64,000 nucleotides of DNA from JAAXGI01 sp965206975 (GCA_965206975.1 OZ242253.1:1364001-1428000), one strand, 5' to 3'; numbered from the stretch's first letter, positions 1 to 9,577 are shown. A program made the numbers and translations. The notes: generated from the sequence alone by a model not told the origin.

Positions 1-1109
1 TCGTACACCTTGCAGAGCCCCCGGTACGTCGAACGGCCCGTCCCCTTCGAGATCGACTTGGAGATGATCTGCGACGAGGTATTCGGGGCAGCGTGCACGA
101 CCTTCCCCCCCGTGTCCTGGTGCTGCCCGTTGCCGGCGTACGCGATCGAGAGGATCGAGCCGTGCGCCCCCTCTCCCACGAGGAAGCAGGAGGGGTACTT
201 CATCGTCAGCTTCGAGCCCAGGTTCCCGTCGAGCCACTCCATCGTCGCGTTCTCGTGCACCAGCGCCCGCTGGGTCACAAGGTTGTACATGTTGTTGGAC
301 CAATTCTGGATCGTGGTATAGCGGAAGTGCGCCCCGCCCTTCACCACGATCTCGATTACGCCGGAGTGGAAGGACTCCGTCGAGTACACGGGCGCCGTGC
401 ACCCCTCGATGTAGTGCGCCGTCGAGCCCTCGTCGGCGATGATGAGCGTCCGCTCGAACTGGCCCATCTGCTCCTGGTTCACCCGGAAGTACGCCTGAAG
501 CGGGGTGTCCAGATCGACGCCCTTCGGGATGTAGACGAACGACCCCCCGGACCAGACGGCGGAGTTCATCGCCGAGAACTTGTTGTCCGCTGAGGGAATC
601 ACGGTCCCGAAGTGCTCCCGGAAGAGCTCGGGGTGGTTCTTGAGACCATCCTCGATCGAGTCGAAGATCACGCCCTTCTTGTCCCACTCCTCCTTGAGGG
701 AGTGATAGACCATCTCGGATTCGTACTGGGCGCCTACTCCCGCGAGGATCTTCTGCTCGGCCTCCGGGATCCCGAGCTTCTCGAAGGTCTCCTTGATGTT
801 CGTCGGAACGTCGTCCCAGGAGCGTTCCATCTTCTCCTGCGGGCGTACGTAGAAGTAGATCTGGTCGAGTACGGCCTCGAGGTTCGAGAGGTCGCCGCCC
901 CATGTCGGCATCGGCTTCGCGTTGTAGATCTTCAGCGCCCGGAGCCGGAACTCGAGCATCCACGCCGGCTCCTGCTTCTGTGCGGAAATCTCGCGCACCA
1001 CCCTCTCGTTCAGCCCCCGCCCGGAGCGGAATACAGGCTCGTCCTCGGTGATGAAGTGGTACTTGTACTGGTCTAGGCCCAGGTCCTGGACGAGTTCATT
1101 CTGTGGCAT
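1..1109 (-). CDS. sufB: Fe-S cluster assembly scaffold SufB (C-terminus beyond window)
   Basis: SufB is the scaffold subunit of the cytosolic SufBCD complex, on which Fe-S clusters are built before transfer to apoproteins. Translation of the minus strand from the ATG at 1109 gives about 369 residues with typical SufB text: MPQNELVQDLGLDQYKYHF at the N-terminus, then SGGSFVYIPKGVDL, IEGCTAP and GSILSIAYAGNGQHQDTG. The family is about 470-480 residues, so the last ~100 lie off the left edge. The start sits 6 bp after the sufC stop with a GAGGGA ribosome site inside the sufC end, so the two are co-transcribed and probably translationally coupled. Identity is very secure. Confidence 0.5.
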   Translation of the reverse strand, partial: MPQNELVQDLGLDQYKYHFITEDEPVFRSGRGLNERVVREISAQKQEPAWMLEFRLRALKIYNAKPMPTWGGDLSNLEAVLDQIYFYVRPQEKMERSWDDVPTNIKETFEKLGIPEAEQKILAGVGAQYESEMVYHSLKEEWDKKGVIFDSIEDGLKNHPELFREHFGTVIPSADNKFSAMNSAVWSGGSFVYIPKGVDLDTPLQAYFRVNQEQMGQFERTLIIADEGSTAHYIEGCTAPVYSTESFHSGVIEIVVKGGAHFRYTTIQNWSNNMYNLVTQRALVHENATMEWLDGNLGSKLTMKYPSCFLVGEGAHGSILSIAYAGNGQHQDTGGKVVHAAPNTSSQIISKSISKGTGRSTYRGLCKVY

Positions 1110-1115
1110 GTTCCC

Positions 1116-1886
1116 TCAGCTTACCGGAGTTCGGAACTGCTCGTAGCCCTCGGACTCGAGCTCCTCGGCGAGCACCGCCCCGCCCGAGCGGACGATCCGG
1201 CCGTCGACCATCACGTGCACGTGGTCGGGCCGGATGTAGTTGAGGAGCCGCTGGTAGTGCGTGATGATGAGGACGGTCATCCCAGGGTCCTCCCGGCTCA
1301 GCGTCTTCACCCCGTCGGCGACAACCTGAAGGGCGTCGATATCGAGGCCTGAGTCCGTCTCGTCCATCACGGCGAGCCGCGGACGGAGGACGGCCATCTG
1401 GAGGATCTCGTTTCGCTTCTTCTCGCCCCCGGAGAACCCGTCGTTCACCGGCCGCTCGGCGAAGGAGGGATCCATGTCGAGGAGGTCCATTCGTTCGAGG
1501 AGCTCCTCCTGGAGGTCGAAGAGATCGAGCTCGTCGCCCTCGTCGAGGCGGGCCTGCATCGCGGTCCGAAGGAAGTTCGCGATCGAGACACCGGGGATCT
1601 CGACCGGATACTGAAACGCGAGGAACACGCCGAGGCGGGCACGCTCGTCCGGCTCGAGTTCGAGGATGTCCGCACCGTCGTACTCGACGCTCCCGGCCGT
1701 CGCCTCGTACCCGGGATGGCCGGCCAGGACCTTCGCGAGCGTGCTCTTTCCCGAGCCGTTCGGTCCCATGATGGCGTGAATCTCGCCGGGGCTGAGCTGC
1801 AGATCGACTCCGCGAAGGATCTCAACGTCCTCGTCGGCCACCTTCGCGTGAAGGTCGCGAACGGTGAGAATGGGGGCCTTGCTCAT
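1116..1886 (-). CDS. sufC: Fe-S cluster assembly ATPase SufC
   Basis: SufC is the ABC-type ATPase that drives conformational change of the SufBD scaffold. All landmarks are visible: Walker A GPNGSGKST (41-49), ABC signature FSGGEKKR (151-158), Walker B LAVMDETD with the SufC-typical sequel SGLDIDAL (171-185), and the switch His at about 210 (IITH). At 256 residues it has normal length. It is the first gene of the visible suf operon, followed at once by sufB. There is no sufR- or iscR-like gene upstream; the divergent neighbour is a patatin, and a Fur/PerR-like palindrome lies about 42 bp upstream of the start. Confidence 0.5.
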   Translation of the reverse strand: MSKAPILTVRDLHAKVADEDVEILRGVDLQLSPGEIHAIMGPNGSGKSTLAKVLAGHPGYEATAGSVEYDGADILELEPDERARLGVFLAFQYPVEIPGVSIANFLRTAMQARLDEGDELDLFDLQEELLERMDLLDMDPSFAERPVNDGFSGGEKKRNEILQMAVLRPRLAVMDETDSGLDIDALQVVADGVKTLSREDPGMTVLIITHYQRLLNYIRPDHVHVMVDGRIVRSGGAVLAEELESEGYEQFRTPVS

Positions 1887-1927
1887 TTCCTAGTGGGTTA
1901 GGCGGATGCGTGGGAAAGCGAACTTCT

Positions 1928-1942
1928 TTAGAATGATTCTAA
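1928..1942. promoter_or_regulatory. Fur/PerR-like 7-1-7 operator upstream of suf
   Basis: TTAGAATGATTCTAA is a perfect 7-1-7 inverted repeat in an AT-rich patch of otherwise very GC-rich DNA. Fur-family repressors of the Fur and PerR type bind this geometry (PerR consensus TTATAATNATTATAA). Read toward sufC, the left arm contains TAGAAT, one base off the -10 consensus, so a bound repressor would cover the promoter. Iron or peroxide control of suf is an inference; which Fur-family member binds cannot be told. Confidence 0.5.
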
Positions 1943-2044
1943 TTAACTAATCGTACCTGCGGCTGCGGGGGGCGTCAAGTGGGTTTCGGGTGAGGCCTCC
2001 GTGGGGAAATCGGGACGCCGCCGGCCCCCAAGACCAGTGGTGCC

Positions 2045-2926
2045 ATGCGGGTTTTCTTTCGAGGATGGCGAGGGCGAGGACCGGGAGCAGGTGGCCTCCA
2101 GCTCGGAGGCGTGCGCCTGGGCGCTCGCCCCTGGCTCGTACTCGGAGGGGGCGGCGTCCGGGGGCTCGCCCACCTCGGGGCGTTTCGCGTCCTTTCCGAG
2201 GCGGGGCTCCGGCCTTCCGGCATCGTCGGGACAAGTATCGGAGCGCTCGTGGGTGCGTGCCTCGCGGTGGGTAAGTCGATCGACGAGCTGGAGGCCGAGG
2301 CACTGGCCCTCACGCGGGAGCAGGTGGCGAGGATGCCGAGGCGCCTCCTCTGGGCCAAGGGGATACGGGACGAGGCGCTCTACCGGGGGAGCGTTTTTCG
2401 GCGCTATCTGGAGGGGGTCCTCCCGGAGGGCGGGTGGGAATCGCTTCGGATGCCCTTTCAGACGAACGCCGTAGAGCTCGGTAGCGGGGGGACCGAGTGG
2501 TTCGGGGTGGGGGCGAGGACGGACGTGTCGATCGTGGATGCGGTCTACGCCTCCGCCGCGCTCCCTGTCTTCTACCCTCCGTGCCGGATCCCAGGCGGGC
2601 TCTACGTGGACGGGGGCACGCGGGAGGCGCTACCGCTTTGCCGTGCCGAGGAACTCGGGGCGACCGGGATCGTGGCGATCGACGTCGGCGCGGAGGAGAG
2701 CGCGGACGCTGGGGAGACCGTGAAGCTCGGGATGCTGGCCGTGCACGAGCGCGTCTTCTCGATCATGTCCGGCCGTCACCGGAGGGCGAAAGTCGAGGGG
2801 TGGTCCGGCGCTCCGCTCCTCTACATTCGCCCGGAGGTGGGTGCCTTCGGTACCCTCGAGTTCGGCCGCCTGCCCCAAGTGATCGAGGCGGGCCGGATCG
2901 CGACCTTCGCCTCGGTCGGATCGTGA
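2045..2926 (+). CDS. Patatin-like phospholipase
   Basis: A serine lipid acyl hydrolase of the patatin family, with a Ser-Asp dyad. It has the oxyanion glycine-rich loop GGGGVRG (34-40), the nucleophile elbow GTSIG (Ser64) and the Asp motif DGG (189-191). At 293 residues it is a compact single-domain form, similar to the bacterial RssA/YlbK group. There is no signal peptide, so it is probably cytoplasmic or membrane-peripheral. The true start is uncertain: the ATG at 2045 lacks a clear ribosome site, and an in-frame GTG at 2111 would place the glycine loop almost at the N-terminus. It diverges from suf and converges with the dacB-like gene 20 bp away. Confidence 0.5.
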   Translation: MRVFFRGWRGRGPGAGGLQLGGVRLGARPWLVLGGGGVRGLAHLGAFRVLSEAGLRPSGIVGTSIGALVGACLAVGKSIDELEAEALALTREQVARMPRRLLWAKGIRDEALYRGSVFRRYLEGVLPEGGWESLRMPFQTNAVELGSGGTEWFGVGARTDVSIVDAVYASAALPVFYPPCRIPGGLYVDGGTREALPLCRAEELGATGIVAIDVGAEESADAGETVKLGMLAVHERVFSIMSGRHRRAKVEGWSGAPLLYIRPEVGAFGTLEFGRLPQVIEAGRIATFASVGS

Positions 2927-2946
2927 GGTGGCGCGCCTCGCCCGTG

Positions 2947-4506
2947 TCAGCGGACCCGGCGGGCCGCTAGCTCTCGAACCACGGCGTCGATTCGGACGCG
3001 AACCTCCCGTGCGGGGAGGGTTGCCCCGTTCGTGAGAATCGCGAAGATGACCTCCCGTCCGTCGGCCGTGACGAGGTAGCCGGAGAGCGAGTTCACGTGG
3101 CTCAACGATCCGGTCTTCGCGAATACCCGTCCTTCGAGTCCCTCAAGGCGTGAGGCAAGCGTCGTGCCCTCGACGCCCGGTTGGGCGAGGCCGGAGCGGA
3201 AGGCGTCGCCCCAGGGCTCGCGCCGGGCGTAGCGCAGGAGTGCCACGAGCGCCCGGGGGGAGATCAGGTTGTGGTTGGAGAGGCCCGATCCGTCTTCCCA
3301 GTTCACCTCTTCCGGACGGACCCCGGCCCTTGCCTCGAGGTGTTCCCCAATGACTCGGAAGCCCTCGGGCCAGCTCCCGCGCACACCTTTCTCCTGGCCC
3401 ACGGTCCGGACGAGCTGCTCAGCGGTCCAGTTCTGGCTGGGTCCGAGGGTCGCGGCCACGACCTCACGGAGCGGGGGGGAGGGTGCACCCGCGACGCGAA
3501 GCATCTCGGCGCACGACGCAATCCGCCCGGACTCGCAGCTCCGCCCCAAGGGACGGCCTCGCTCCCAGAGGATCTCCGCTCCCCCCTCGGCGCGGATCCC
3601 CCGATCGGCGAGAACCCGCTCGAGAGCCGAGACGGCGAGGCGCACCGGATCGCGCGCAGCGCGGCGTAGCGTTCGCATCTCCCCTGCCCCCACCCGTCCC
3701 TCGACGATCCAGCGGCGCGACTCGGGAAGGTAGCTTGCCGCGAGATTCGCCGCCTCCCCCGCGGGGGCGGTGACTACGCGCGACAGGACGAAGGGGAGCA
3801 CCACGCCGCCTGGCTCCCCGTCGTCCCGTCCGCGCGGCGCCCACTCGGCGGCGGCGGGCTCCCCCGCCCGTTCCGCGCCCCGGATCCGTATCTCGAGCTC
3901 CCCCCGGTCCACGGCGAAGGCGCCCCCCGTCGCTCCCGCCGTTACGGGAAGATCCTCGACCATCCACGACTCGGGCACCGACGTCGAGTCCCACGCGGAG
4001 GCGTCCACTAAGAGGCGTCCCGAGATCTCGTGGACCCCGGCCCCCCGGAGCGAGTCGGCGACGGCCTCGAGCGCACGTTCGCCCGAGGCGTGGAAGGGCT
4101 CGCCGAGCGTCGGGTCGCCGCTCGCGGGAAGGTAGAGATCTCCCTCGAGCTGCCCGTCCACCGGAAGCGAGCGGGCGAAGAAGGTCGTTTGCCACCTGTA
4201 CTCGGCTCCGAGAAGGCCGAGTGCCGCGACGGTCACCGGGAGCTTCATGTTCGAGGCGGGGATGAAGAGCAGCTCCGGGTTCGCCTCGTAGAGACGCTCT
4301 CCGGAGAGGGCATCGACCGCGAGAATTCCCCAGTGAACACGGTCGAAGGGCGGCTCGGCGACGAGCGCGTCGAGCCGCTCGCCCGGCGACGGAGCGGCCG
4401 GGCCCGCACCCGCCATCGTGCCGACGCACCCAGCTCCGCCGAGGGCGACGAGCCCGAGCATCGATAGAGCCTGAGTGAAGCGTGCCGAACGCCTGCGGAT
4501 CGTCAC
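2947..4506 (-). CDS. dacB: D-alanyl-D-alanine carboxypeptidase/endopeptidase, S13 (PBP4/DacB type)
   Basis: A periplasmic peptidoglycan hydrolase that trims or cuts peptide cross-links through an acyl-serine intermediate. The three penicillin-binding motifs are present: SNMK (Ser85, Lys88), SGLSNHN in the C-terminal third, and KTG within FAKTGSLSHVNSLSGYL near the end. The long insert between the first two motifs is typical of class C PBP4. I place the start at the GTG at 4506 because AAGGAG lies 5-6 nt upstream and because it opens directly into a signal peptide (RRR, then ALSMLGLVALGGAGC); this gives 519 residues. The frame is open further upstream, but that part has no ribosome site. Confidence 0.5.
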   Translation of the reverse strand: MTIRRRSARFTQALSMLGLVALGGAGCVGTMAGAGPAAPSPGERLDALVAEPPFDRVHWGILAVDALSGERLYEANPELLFIPASNMKLPVTVAALGLLGAEYRWQTTFFARSLPVDGQLEGDLYLPASGDPTLGEPFHASGERALEAVADSLRGAGVHEISGRLLVDASAWDSTSVPESWMVEDLPVTAGATGGAFAVDRGELEIRIRGAERAGEPAAAEWAPRGRDDGEPGGVVLPFVLSRVVTAPAGEAANLAASYLPESRRWIVEGRVGAGEMRTLRRAARDPVRLAVSALERVLADRGIRAEGGAEILWERGRPLGRSCESGRIASCAEMLRVAGAPSPPLREVVAATLGPSQNWTAEQLVRTVGQEKGVRGSWPEGFRVIGEHLEARAGVRPEEVNWEDGSGLSNHNLISPRALVALLRYARREPWGDAFRSGLAQPGVEGTTLASRLEGLEGRVFAKTGSLSHVNSLSGYLVTADGREVIFAILTNGATLPAREVRVRIDAVVRELAARRVR

Positions 4507-5021
4507 CGGTCTCCTTCCGTCTGTGTGAAGCGCCGCGCTGCGGGCGTGCAGCTCTCCAGGCACTCTCTCGCGAGCCGCCTCCCGTAGAAGATCGATTTCC
4601 GTGCTTCCCGAAGCAACGCGGGGCTGAAGATGGCACATCAGGCGCCCGTGCTCGGGCCGCGGCACGGGATCGCGGCTCACTTCCAGGCTGGCCCCGTCGA
4701 GGCGCTCGGCATCCGCACGCAGTGGTCGCATGTTCGCCGGCGAGGTGGAACTCCGCCGGGCCAGCTCGGCGTGCCGTGTCCACAGCGAGCGCGATTCGAA
4801 CTGGCACATGGCAGTGGTCGGGGCGGCCTGTTCACAACCTCGCGAGGAGGAACCTTGGAGCGGGCTTGGGTCGGGCTCTCCCAGGTACGGACGGATGCGG
4901 TAGCGCCATGAGTTCGCAGCGGTGCCCGCCGGCCGGAACTTGGCCGACCGCGCCCGGTAGTTGTCGGGGAACGCCGAGGCCCCACCGAACCCGACCGTCC
5001 AACCCCGAGGTGCCCGAGACT
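4507..5021. other. Intergenic region between divergent dacB and S1/P1-like genes
   Basis: About 515 bp with no supported gene. All frames here read as low-complexity Arg/Gly/Pro-rich translation with no ribosome site. It must hold the divergent promoters of both flanking genes, but I see no clear -35/-10 pair. Confidence 0.5.
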
Positions 5022-6197
5022 TTGCGAAGCGCCCTTTCGCTCCTCGCGCTGGGTGCGGTGCTCCTCCCGGGAGAATCTGCCGCCCCCAATAGGGCGCGTC
5101 CCTGGGGGGAGTACGGCCACCGGATCGCAGCCGAGGCGGCGGCGGCCCGCCTTCCCCGCGAGATGCCCGCCTTCTTTCGGGATGAGCGAGAGCAGCTCGT
5201 CTATCTGAGCTCCGAGCCCGATCGCTGGCGTGAGGAGCACTTCCCCCAGATGCGCGAGGGCTTTCGCTACGATCACTACATCAACCTCGAGCGGATGCCG
5301 CTCGAGGCCCGGAGCGCGCGCGACCGCTGGTCCTTCCTTCAGGCGCTCAACGCGGCGGGCATCGCGAGCCCTCACCTGGAGGTCGGGTTCCTCCCCTTTC
5401 GGATCCTCGAGCTCTACCAGAGGCTCGAGAGCGGCTTTGCGAGGTGGCGGACGGAAGCGGACGGCGACCGCCGCGCGTGGATCGAGCGGCGGATCATGAA
5501 CGATGCGGGGATCCTCGGCCACTACGTCACGGACGCCTCGAACCCGCACCATGCGACGATCCACTTCAATGGATGGGATGAGGCGGGGGCGCTGAACCCG
5601 GGCGGGTTCACGACGGACCGGGGTTTCCACGCCCGCTTCGAGTCGCGCTTCATCGCTTCCCACGTTCGGCCGGAGGCCGTCGCCCGGGAACTTCCGGGCG
5701 CGCCGGCGGAGATCCCGGACGTGCACCGTGCCGTGTGGGCGCTGATCGATGATTCCAGCTCGCAGGTTCGTCGACTCTATGAGCTCGAAGTGGACGTAGG
5801 CTTCGAGCCGGACTCGCCCCCCGACCCGGCCGCGCTTCGTTTCTCCGTGGAGCGGCTCGCCGCGGGAGCGCGCCTCCTCGCCGATCTGTGGTGGAGCGCG
5901 TGGACCCGAAGCGGAGGGCCGGATTCGGGCGCGAGCCTCTCCGCGCCCGTGCGGGAAGCGCCGAGCGCCATCCTCGTCAGCGTGGACGGGCTGCACGAGG
6001 CAGTCGGCGCCGACTGCCTCTGGCTCGCTCTCGCCCGGGCTGGCGCACCGGTGGCCGGTCACGACCCGACGCAGGCCTGGGTTCCACCCGGATACCGGGA
6101 CCTCGCGGGGAGCGCGGGAGACGAGGCCCGGGCCCGGCGGGAGGAAGCGGCGCGCCTTCTCGGGGTCGATGTCGAAGTCTCCCGCATCGGCCGGTAG
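5022..6197 (+). CDS. Secreted S1/P1-nuclease/phospholipase C-fold zinc protein
   Basis: Probably a secreted trinuclear-zinc phosphodiesterase of the S1/P1 nuclease and zinc phospholipase C fold. After a short signal peptide, the mature part opens with WGEYGH (Trp28, His33), matching the WGxxGH N-terminus of S1/P1 enzymes whose N-terminal Trp and His bind zinc. Further candidate ligands are Asp67, His85 in YDHYIN, and the cluster GHYVTDASNPHH (His167, Asp171, His176/177). The TTG start at 5022 is chosen because GAGGTG lies 8 nt upstream; an in-frame GTG at 5010 is possible. Length is 391 residues. Whether it cuts nucleic acid or phospholipid cannot be told; the C-terminal ~90 residues are not recognised. 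Confidence 0.5.
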   Translation: MRSALSLLALGAVLLPGESAAPNRARPWGEYGHRIAAEAAAARLPREMPAFFRDEREQLVYLSSEPDRWREEHFPQMREGFRYDHYINLERMPLEARSARDRWSFLQALNAAGIASPHLEVGFLPFRILELYQRLESGFARWRTEADGDRRAWIERRIMNDAGILGHYVTDASNPHHATIHFNGWDEAGALNPGGFTTDRGFHARFESRFIASHVRPEAVARELPGAPAEIPDVHRAVWALIDDSSSQVRRLYELEVDVGFEPDSPPDPAALRFSVERLAAGARLLADLWWSAWTRSGGPDSGASLSAPVREAPSAILVSVDGLHEAVGADCLWLALARAGAPVAGHDPTQAWVPPGYRDLAGSAGDEARARREEAARLLGVDVEVSRIGR

Positions 6198-6763
6198 CTA
6201 GCCCGCGTGGGCAGCCGTGCCCTTCGGCCCCGAGCGGGGCCGGGAGTGCTCGCAGGGTCCGTGCGCGCCGGGCCTCGTGCCGACGGCGCGCGCCCGGCGT
6301 TGTGACCGCGGCCGTAATCCTCGGCCACATCTCACGGCAGGTGGAATGCCGTTGTCACCGGTCACGATTCCGAGCACCCTCGGTCGGCTGATAGCCCTTG
6401 CTCTCGCCTCGGTTCCCTGGGTTCCGGAGGTGTTGGTGTTTCCCGACGTTGTTGCTCGGAGAGAACCATGGGGCGCGCCCTTTCGTCAGGGCACTGCGAG
6501 CATTCAGGATCTACATCTGCTAGGTGCCGCCGTTGTTGGCGATGCCCAGAACGTGTGGCACCACCTGCCGGGGGAGCGATCGCGCCGATATCCTCGGTCT
6601 CCCCGCAATCCTGCGGGATCTCCGGATGTCCGACCCCGGCGCACGAGACGACGAAGGAGGTGCCGCCTCCCGTCCTCGGGAGTTGCCGATGCCCGTGCCG
6701 CACCCCCGCCTTCCGGCGGCCGGGGGTGAGGCACGATTCGCGGATGGCCCGATACGGACGGGG
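6198..6763. other. Intergenic region, no gene seen
   Basis: About 565 bp between two convergent genes. I find no credible coding frame; short open frames on both strands lack ribosome sites and natural protein composition. Apart from the hairpin at its right end, nothing is recognisable. Confidence 0.5.
6701..6728 (-). terminator. Hairpin behind the TonB receptor gene
   Basis: CACCCCCG (6701-6708) pairs perfectly with CGGGGGTG (6721-6728) over a 12-nt loop, 35 bp downstream of the stop of the leftward TonB receptor gene. There is no T-run after the stem in either direction, so it is a plausible but unproven transcription stop or 3'-end stabiliser. Confidence 0.5.
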
Positions 6764-9577
6764 CTAGAAGGTCAGCTCGAGCCCGATGTTCAGGCTTCTC
6801 GGGATCCCGAGGAAGACCTCGGCGTCATCCGCGTCATGGTCGCGGTCGAAGCTGTTGAAGCTCGAGTTGTCCACGGCATCTTGGACGTAGACCTCGTCCA
6901 ACAAGTTGTAGACGTTCGCGAAGACCCGGATGTCGCCGCCCCGCCAGGCGGGGATGATGCCGGCGAGGTTGTAGGCCGTGTGCAGATCGAAAACGGTGTA
7001 TCCGGGGACCTCCCAAGGCTGGGTGCGATCGTCCGGATCGGTGCGATCAAAGGGGCTGAATTCCGCATAGTGGTTCACGTGCGTTCTGGCCAGACCCTGG
7101 AGCATGAGGCCTCGGATGGGGAACACGGAGAGCCCGTAAGCGAACTGGGTCTGGGGTGCGTCCGCGACTCTCAGGTCCTTGATGTAGAAGGCGAATTCCT
7201 CGACGACGGTGCGGTCGTCCGACACGTACTCTCCGATCGCATCGTCCAGGTACTTCCAGTTTCCAATCGATGCAGCCCCGTCGAACCGCAGGAGTGGGAG
7301 CGGCTGATAGGCGGCCTCCAACTCGATCCCCATGTGGCGCGCGTCGACGCCAAGGAGGCTGACGAGCCCGTCGTTCCCATCGCCGTCAAGGTTTCGAACG
7401 AAGAGGTTACGGGTGCGGTCGCGCCACGTCGTGGCATACAGGTTCAGGTCCAGAGAGAGCGTGCGATCGAGGGATCGGTGGCGTGCTCCCGCTTCGAGCG
7501 AGAAGAACTTCTCGTTCTTGGGGTCTGGGTTTACCACGCCGCGGTTCTCGTCGATGACCCCATCGAAGATCGGAACCTTCGAGACGTAGCCGGCGTTCCC
7601 GAAGACCGACCAGGCCGCCGTCAGGTTGCGTTGAGCTCCGCCCTTGATCTGGAGTCCGTGCAGATTCCCGCTCTCGAGGACCAACGCTCGATTCGATCCG
7701 GGCGCGGCCCGGGTGAAGTTGTCGGTGAAGGCATAGGAGTTCATCGCCCAACCGACCATTCCCCACAGGCTGCCCGGGGCAGTGGATCGCTCTCCCTGTA
7801 CGTAGGCTCCGAGCCAGTCGATCGTATTCGTATTGTCGAAGTTGATGCGGTCTCCGAGAGCTCGGCGTCTCTCTGCCTCGCCCCAGAAATCGGATGCGGT
7901 GTCGAGGTAAAACTCACCTCCGAGGAGATCCCGGACCTCGCGGTAGTGATCGACCTCGGCGGCCCTCCAATCCAGACCGACTTCACCGGTCCAGCCCGCT
8001 GCGAACTCCTTGCGTAGTTTGGAGATCGCTCCGACGGTCCACTGATTGTTCACGGAGTTGCGGAGGATGAAGCCGGATGAGCCGTCCTCTCGGGCCCGGT
8101 TCATCGCGATCGTGGCATCCCAGTCCGGAGTGCGCTGACCGTAGTCGGTCCGGAAGACGGCATCTCGGCTGGATCCGAAGGTTCCGGTGCCGCCACCCGC
8201 TCCCCCGGAGTAGTATGCCACGGTGGATAGGGAGAGTCCTTCGCCGAAGTATGCGTGCCAGTTCAGATTGGCCTGAGGTTTGTGGAAGTAGTTCTCGCGC
8301 TCGTTCAGGAAGCCGGACGAGAAGCGATCCTTGGTGCCGCTGTTGGGGCCGGTGCTCGCGAACTGCTTGCCCCGATACGCGGAGTTCACGGCGCCGACGT
8401 TCGGGCTTGCGGTTCGACCCGCCGCGGGGTAGTCGACCAGCGCTGCCGGATCGTAGTCGTCCAAGCTTTGGGCGAAGTCGCGGGAGAGCGTCCCGATATT
8501 CAGCTTGTACAGGTTCTGCCCGTGCTGTTGCGGAGCGCCCGCGAGGTAGAACTCGAGGCGGTGTTGGTCGTTGACGTCGTAGGAGGAGGCGAGGTAGTAC
8601 GCCCACGCGTCCGTCCAAGTGGCGTGACCACCAAAGAAGCCTTCGTATATTCCATCGCCGCTCTTTCGCACGCCGGAGCCGGTCAGCGCGAATCCGCTCC
8701 CGAACCGTCCCGTCTGCACCGTGAAGGTTTCCTTGAGGAGATTACGGCCGAATCCCCAATTCCCCGACGAATCGATCGACCCTAACCCAGCCTCCTGCTT
8801 GTAGGAGAAGCCGGGACGCATCGAGGAAGGGTCCGTGATGACGTTCAGCGTCCCCCCGATAGACGGGGTCGCGAGGTTCACGGCCGACAGGCCCCGTTGC
8901 AGCTGGATGCTCGTGGCCGCGTCGCCGAGGCCGTCCCAGTTCGACCAGTAGACCCATCCGTTCTCCATGTCGTTCACGGGCACCCCGTTTATCATCACCG
9001 CCGTGTTCCGCTGGCTGAAGCCACGAACGTTGATGCGCGCGTCTCCCGCTCCGCCTCCCTGCATCGTGGAGTACGTACTCGGGGCCACGTTAAGGACAAG
9101 TGGCAGATCCCTGGAGCCCAGCTGCGCCCGGATCTGGGACTTCTCGATGTTCGAGAAGGCGACCGGAGTCCGCGATTCGTCCGCGACTGTGGCGAACACT
9201 TCGATGGCATCCAGGGCGATGGCCTCCCGCCGGAGCTCGAAGTCGATCGCGACCACCTCGCCCTCGTCTAGGAAGATCCCGTCGGACTGGACGCCGTCGG
9301 CTGCCTGGAGCACGTATCCTAGCATTCGGGCCTCCACCTCATACGGCCCCCCGGCCTGTACTCCGCCAACTGAATAGATGCCATCGGGGCGGCTGAGGAC
9401 CCCCGCTTCAGTACCGTTCAGCTGGTGGGACACCACGATCTGGGCTCCGCCCACCGGATCTCCGCCTTCGTCCGTGACCGTGCCTGCCAGCGTCGCCGCC
9501 GAGGACTGGCCCCGGAGCCCGGGGGCGCCCAATAGTCCGGTAATCAACAACGACCAGATCAATGTTTTCGCGTTCAT
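6764..9577 (-). CDS. TonB-dependent outer-membrane receptor with carboxypeptidase-regulatory N-terminal domain
   Basis: A 937-residue outer-membrane transporter of the SusC/CarboxypepD-reg class. Order: signal peptide (MNAKTLIWSLLITGLLGAPG), a carboxypeptidase-regulatory-like Ig-fold domain (about 28-115, GTVTDEGGDPVGGAQIVVS), the plug (about 140-260; GVPVNDMENGWVYWSNWDGL, then NLATPSIGGTLNVITD), and a long beta-barrel ending in an aromatic residue (GLELTF), as the BAM machinery requires. The plug motif MENGWVYWSNWDG is common in carbohydrate- or peptide-type receptors of Bacteroidota and Gemmatimonadota. No SusD partner is adjacent, so the substrate is unknown. It is monocistronic and faces away from ligA. 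Confidence 0.5.
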   Translation of the reverse strand: MNAKTLIWSLLITGLLGAPGLRGQSSAATLAGTVTDEGGDPVGGAQIVVSHQLNGTEAGVLSRPDGIYSVGGVQAGGPYEVEARMLGYVLQAADGVQSDGIFLDEGEVVAIDFELRREAIALDAIEVFATVADESRTPVAFSNIEKSQIRAQLGSRDLPLVLNVAPSTYSTMQGGGAGDARINVRGFSQRNTAVMINGVPVNDMENGWVYWSNWDGLGDAATSIQLQRGLSAVNLATPSIGGTLNVITDPSSMRPGFSYKQEAGLGSIDSSGNWGFGRNLLKETFTVQTGRFGSGFALTGSGVRKSGDGIYEGFFGGHATWTDAWAYYLASSYDVNDQHRLEFYLAGAPQQHGQNLYKLNIGTLSRDFAQSLDDYDPAALVDYPAAGRTASPNVGAVNSAYRGKQFASTGPNSGTKDRFSSGFLNERENYFHKPQANLNWHAYFGEGLSLSTVAYYSGGAGGGTGTFGSSRDAVFRTDYGQRTPDWDATIAMNRAREDGSSGFILRNSVNNQWTVGAISKLRKEFAAGWTGEVGLDWRAAEVDHYREVRDLLGGEFYLDTASDFWGEAERRRALGDRINFDNTNTIDWLGAYVQGERSTAPGSLWGMVGWAMNSYAFTDNFTRAAPGSNRALVLESGNLHGLQIKGGAQRNLTAAWSVFGNAGYVSKVPIFDGVIDENRGVVNPDPKNEKFFSLEAGARHRSLDRTLSLDLNLYATTWRDRTRNLFVRNLDGDGNDGLVSLLGVDARHMGIELEAAYQPLPLLRFDGAASIGNWKYLDDAIGEYVSDDRTVVEEFAFYIKDLRVADAPQTQFAYGLSVFPIRGLMLQGLARTHVNHYAEFSPFDRTDPDDRTQPWEVPGYTVFDLHTAYNLAGIIPAWRGGDIRVFANVYNLLDEVYVQDAVDNSSFNSFDRDHDADDAEVFLGIPRSLNIGLELTF

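Noticed and set aside
4770..4830. GTTCGAATC-like T-loop sequence on the minus strand, suggesting a tRNA
   Set aside because: Flanking bases do not form a T-stem or an acceptor stem; no anticodon arm is found.
4630..4911. 93-codon open frame upstream of the S1/P1-like gene
   Set aside because: No ribosome site and no hydrophobic core or motif; third-position bias is weak.
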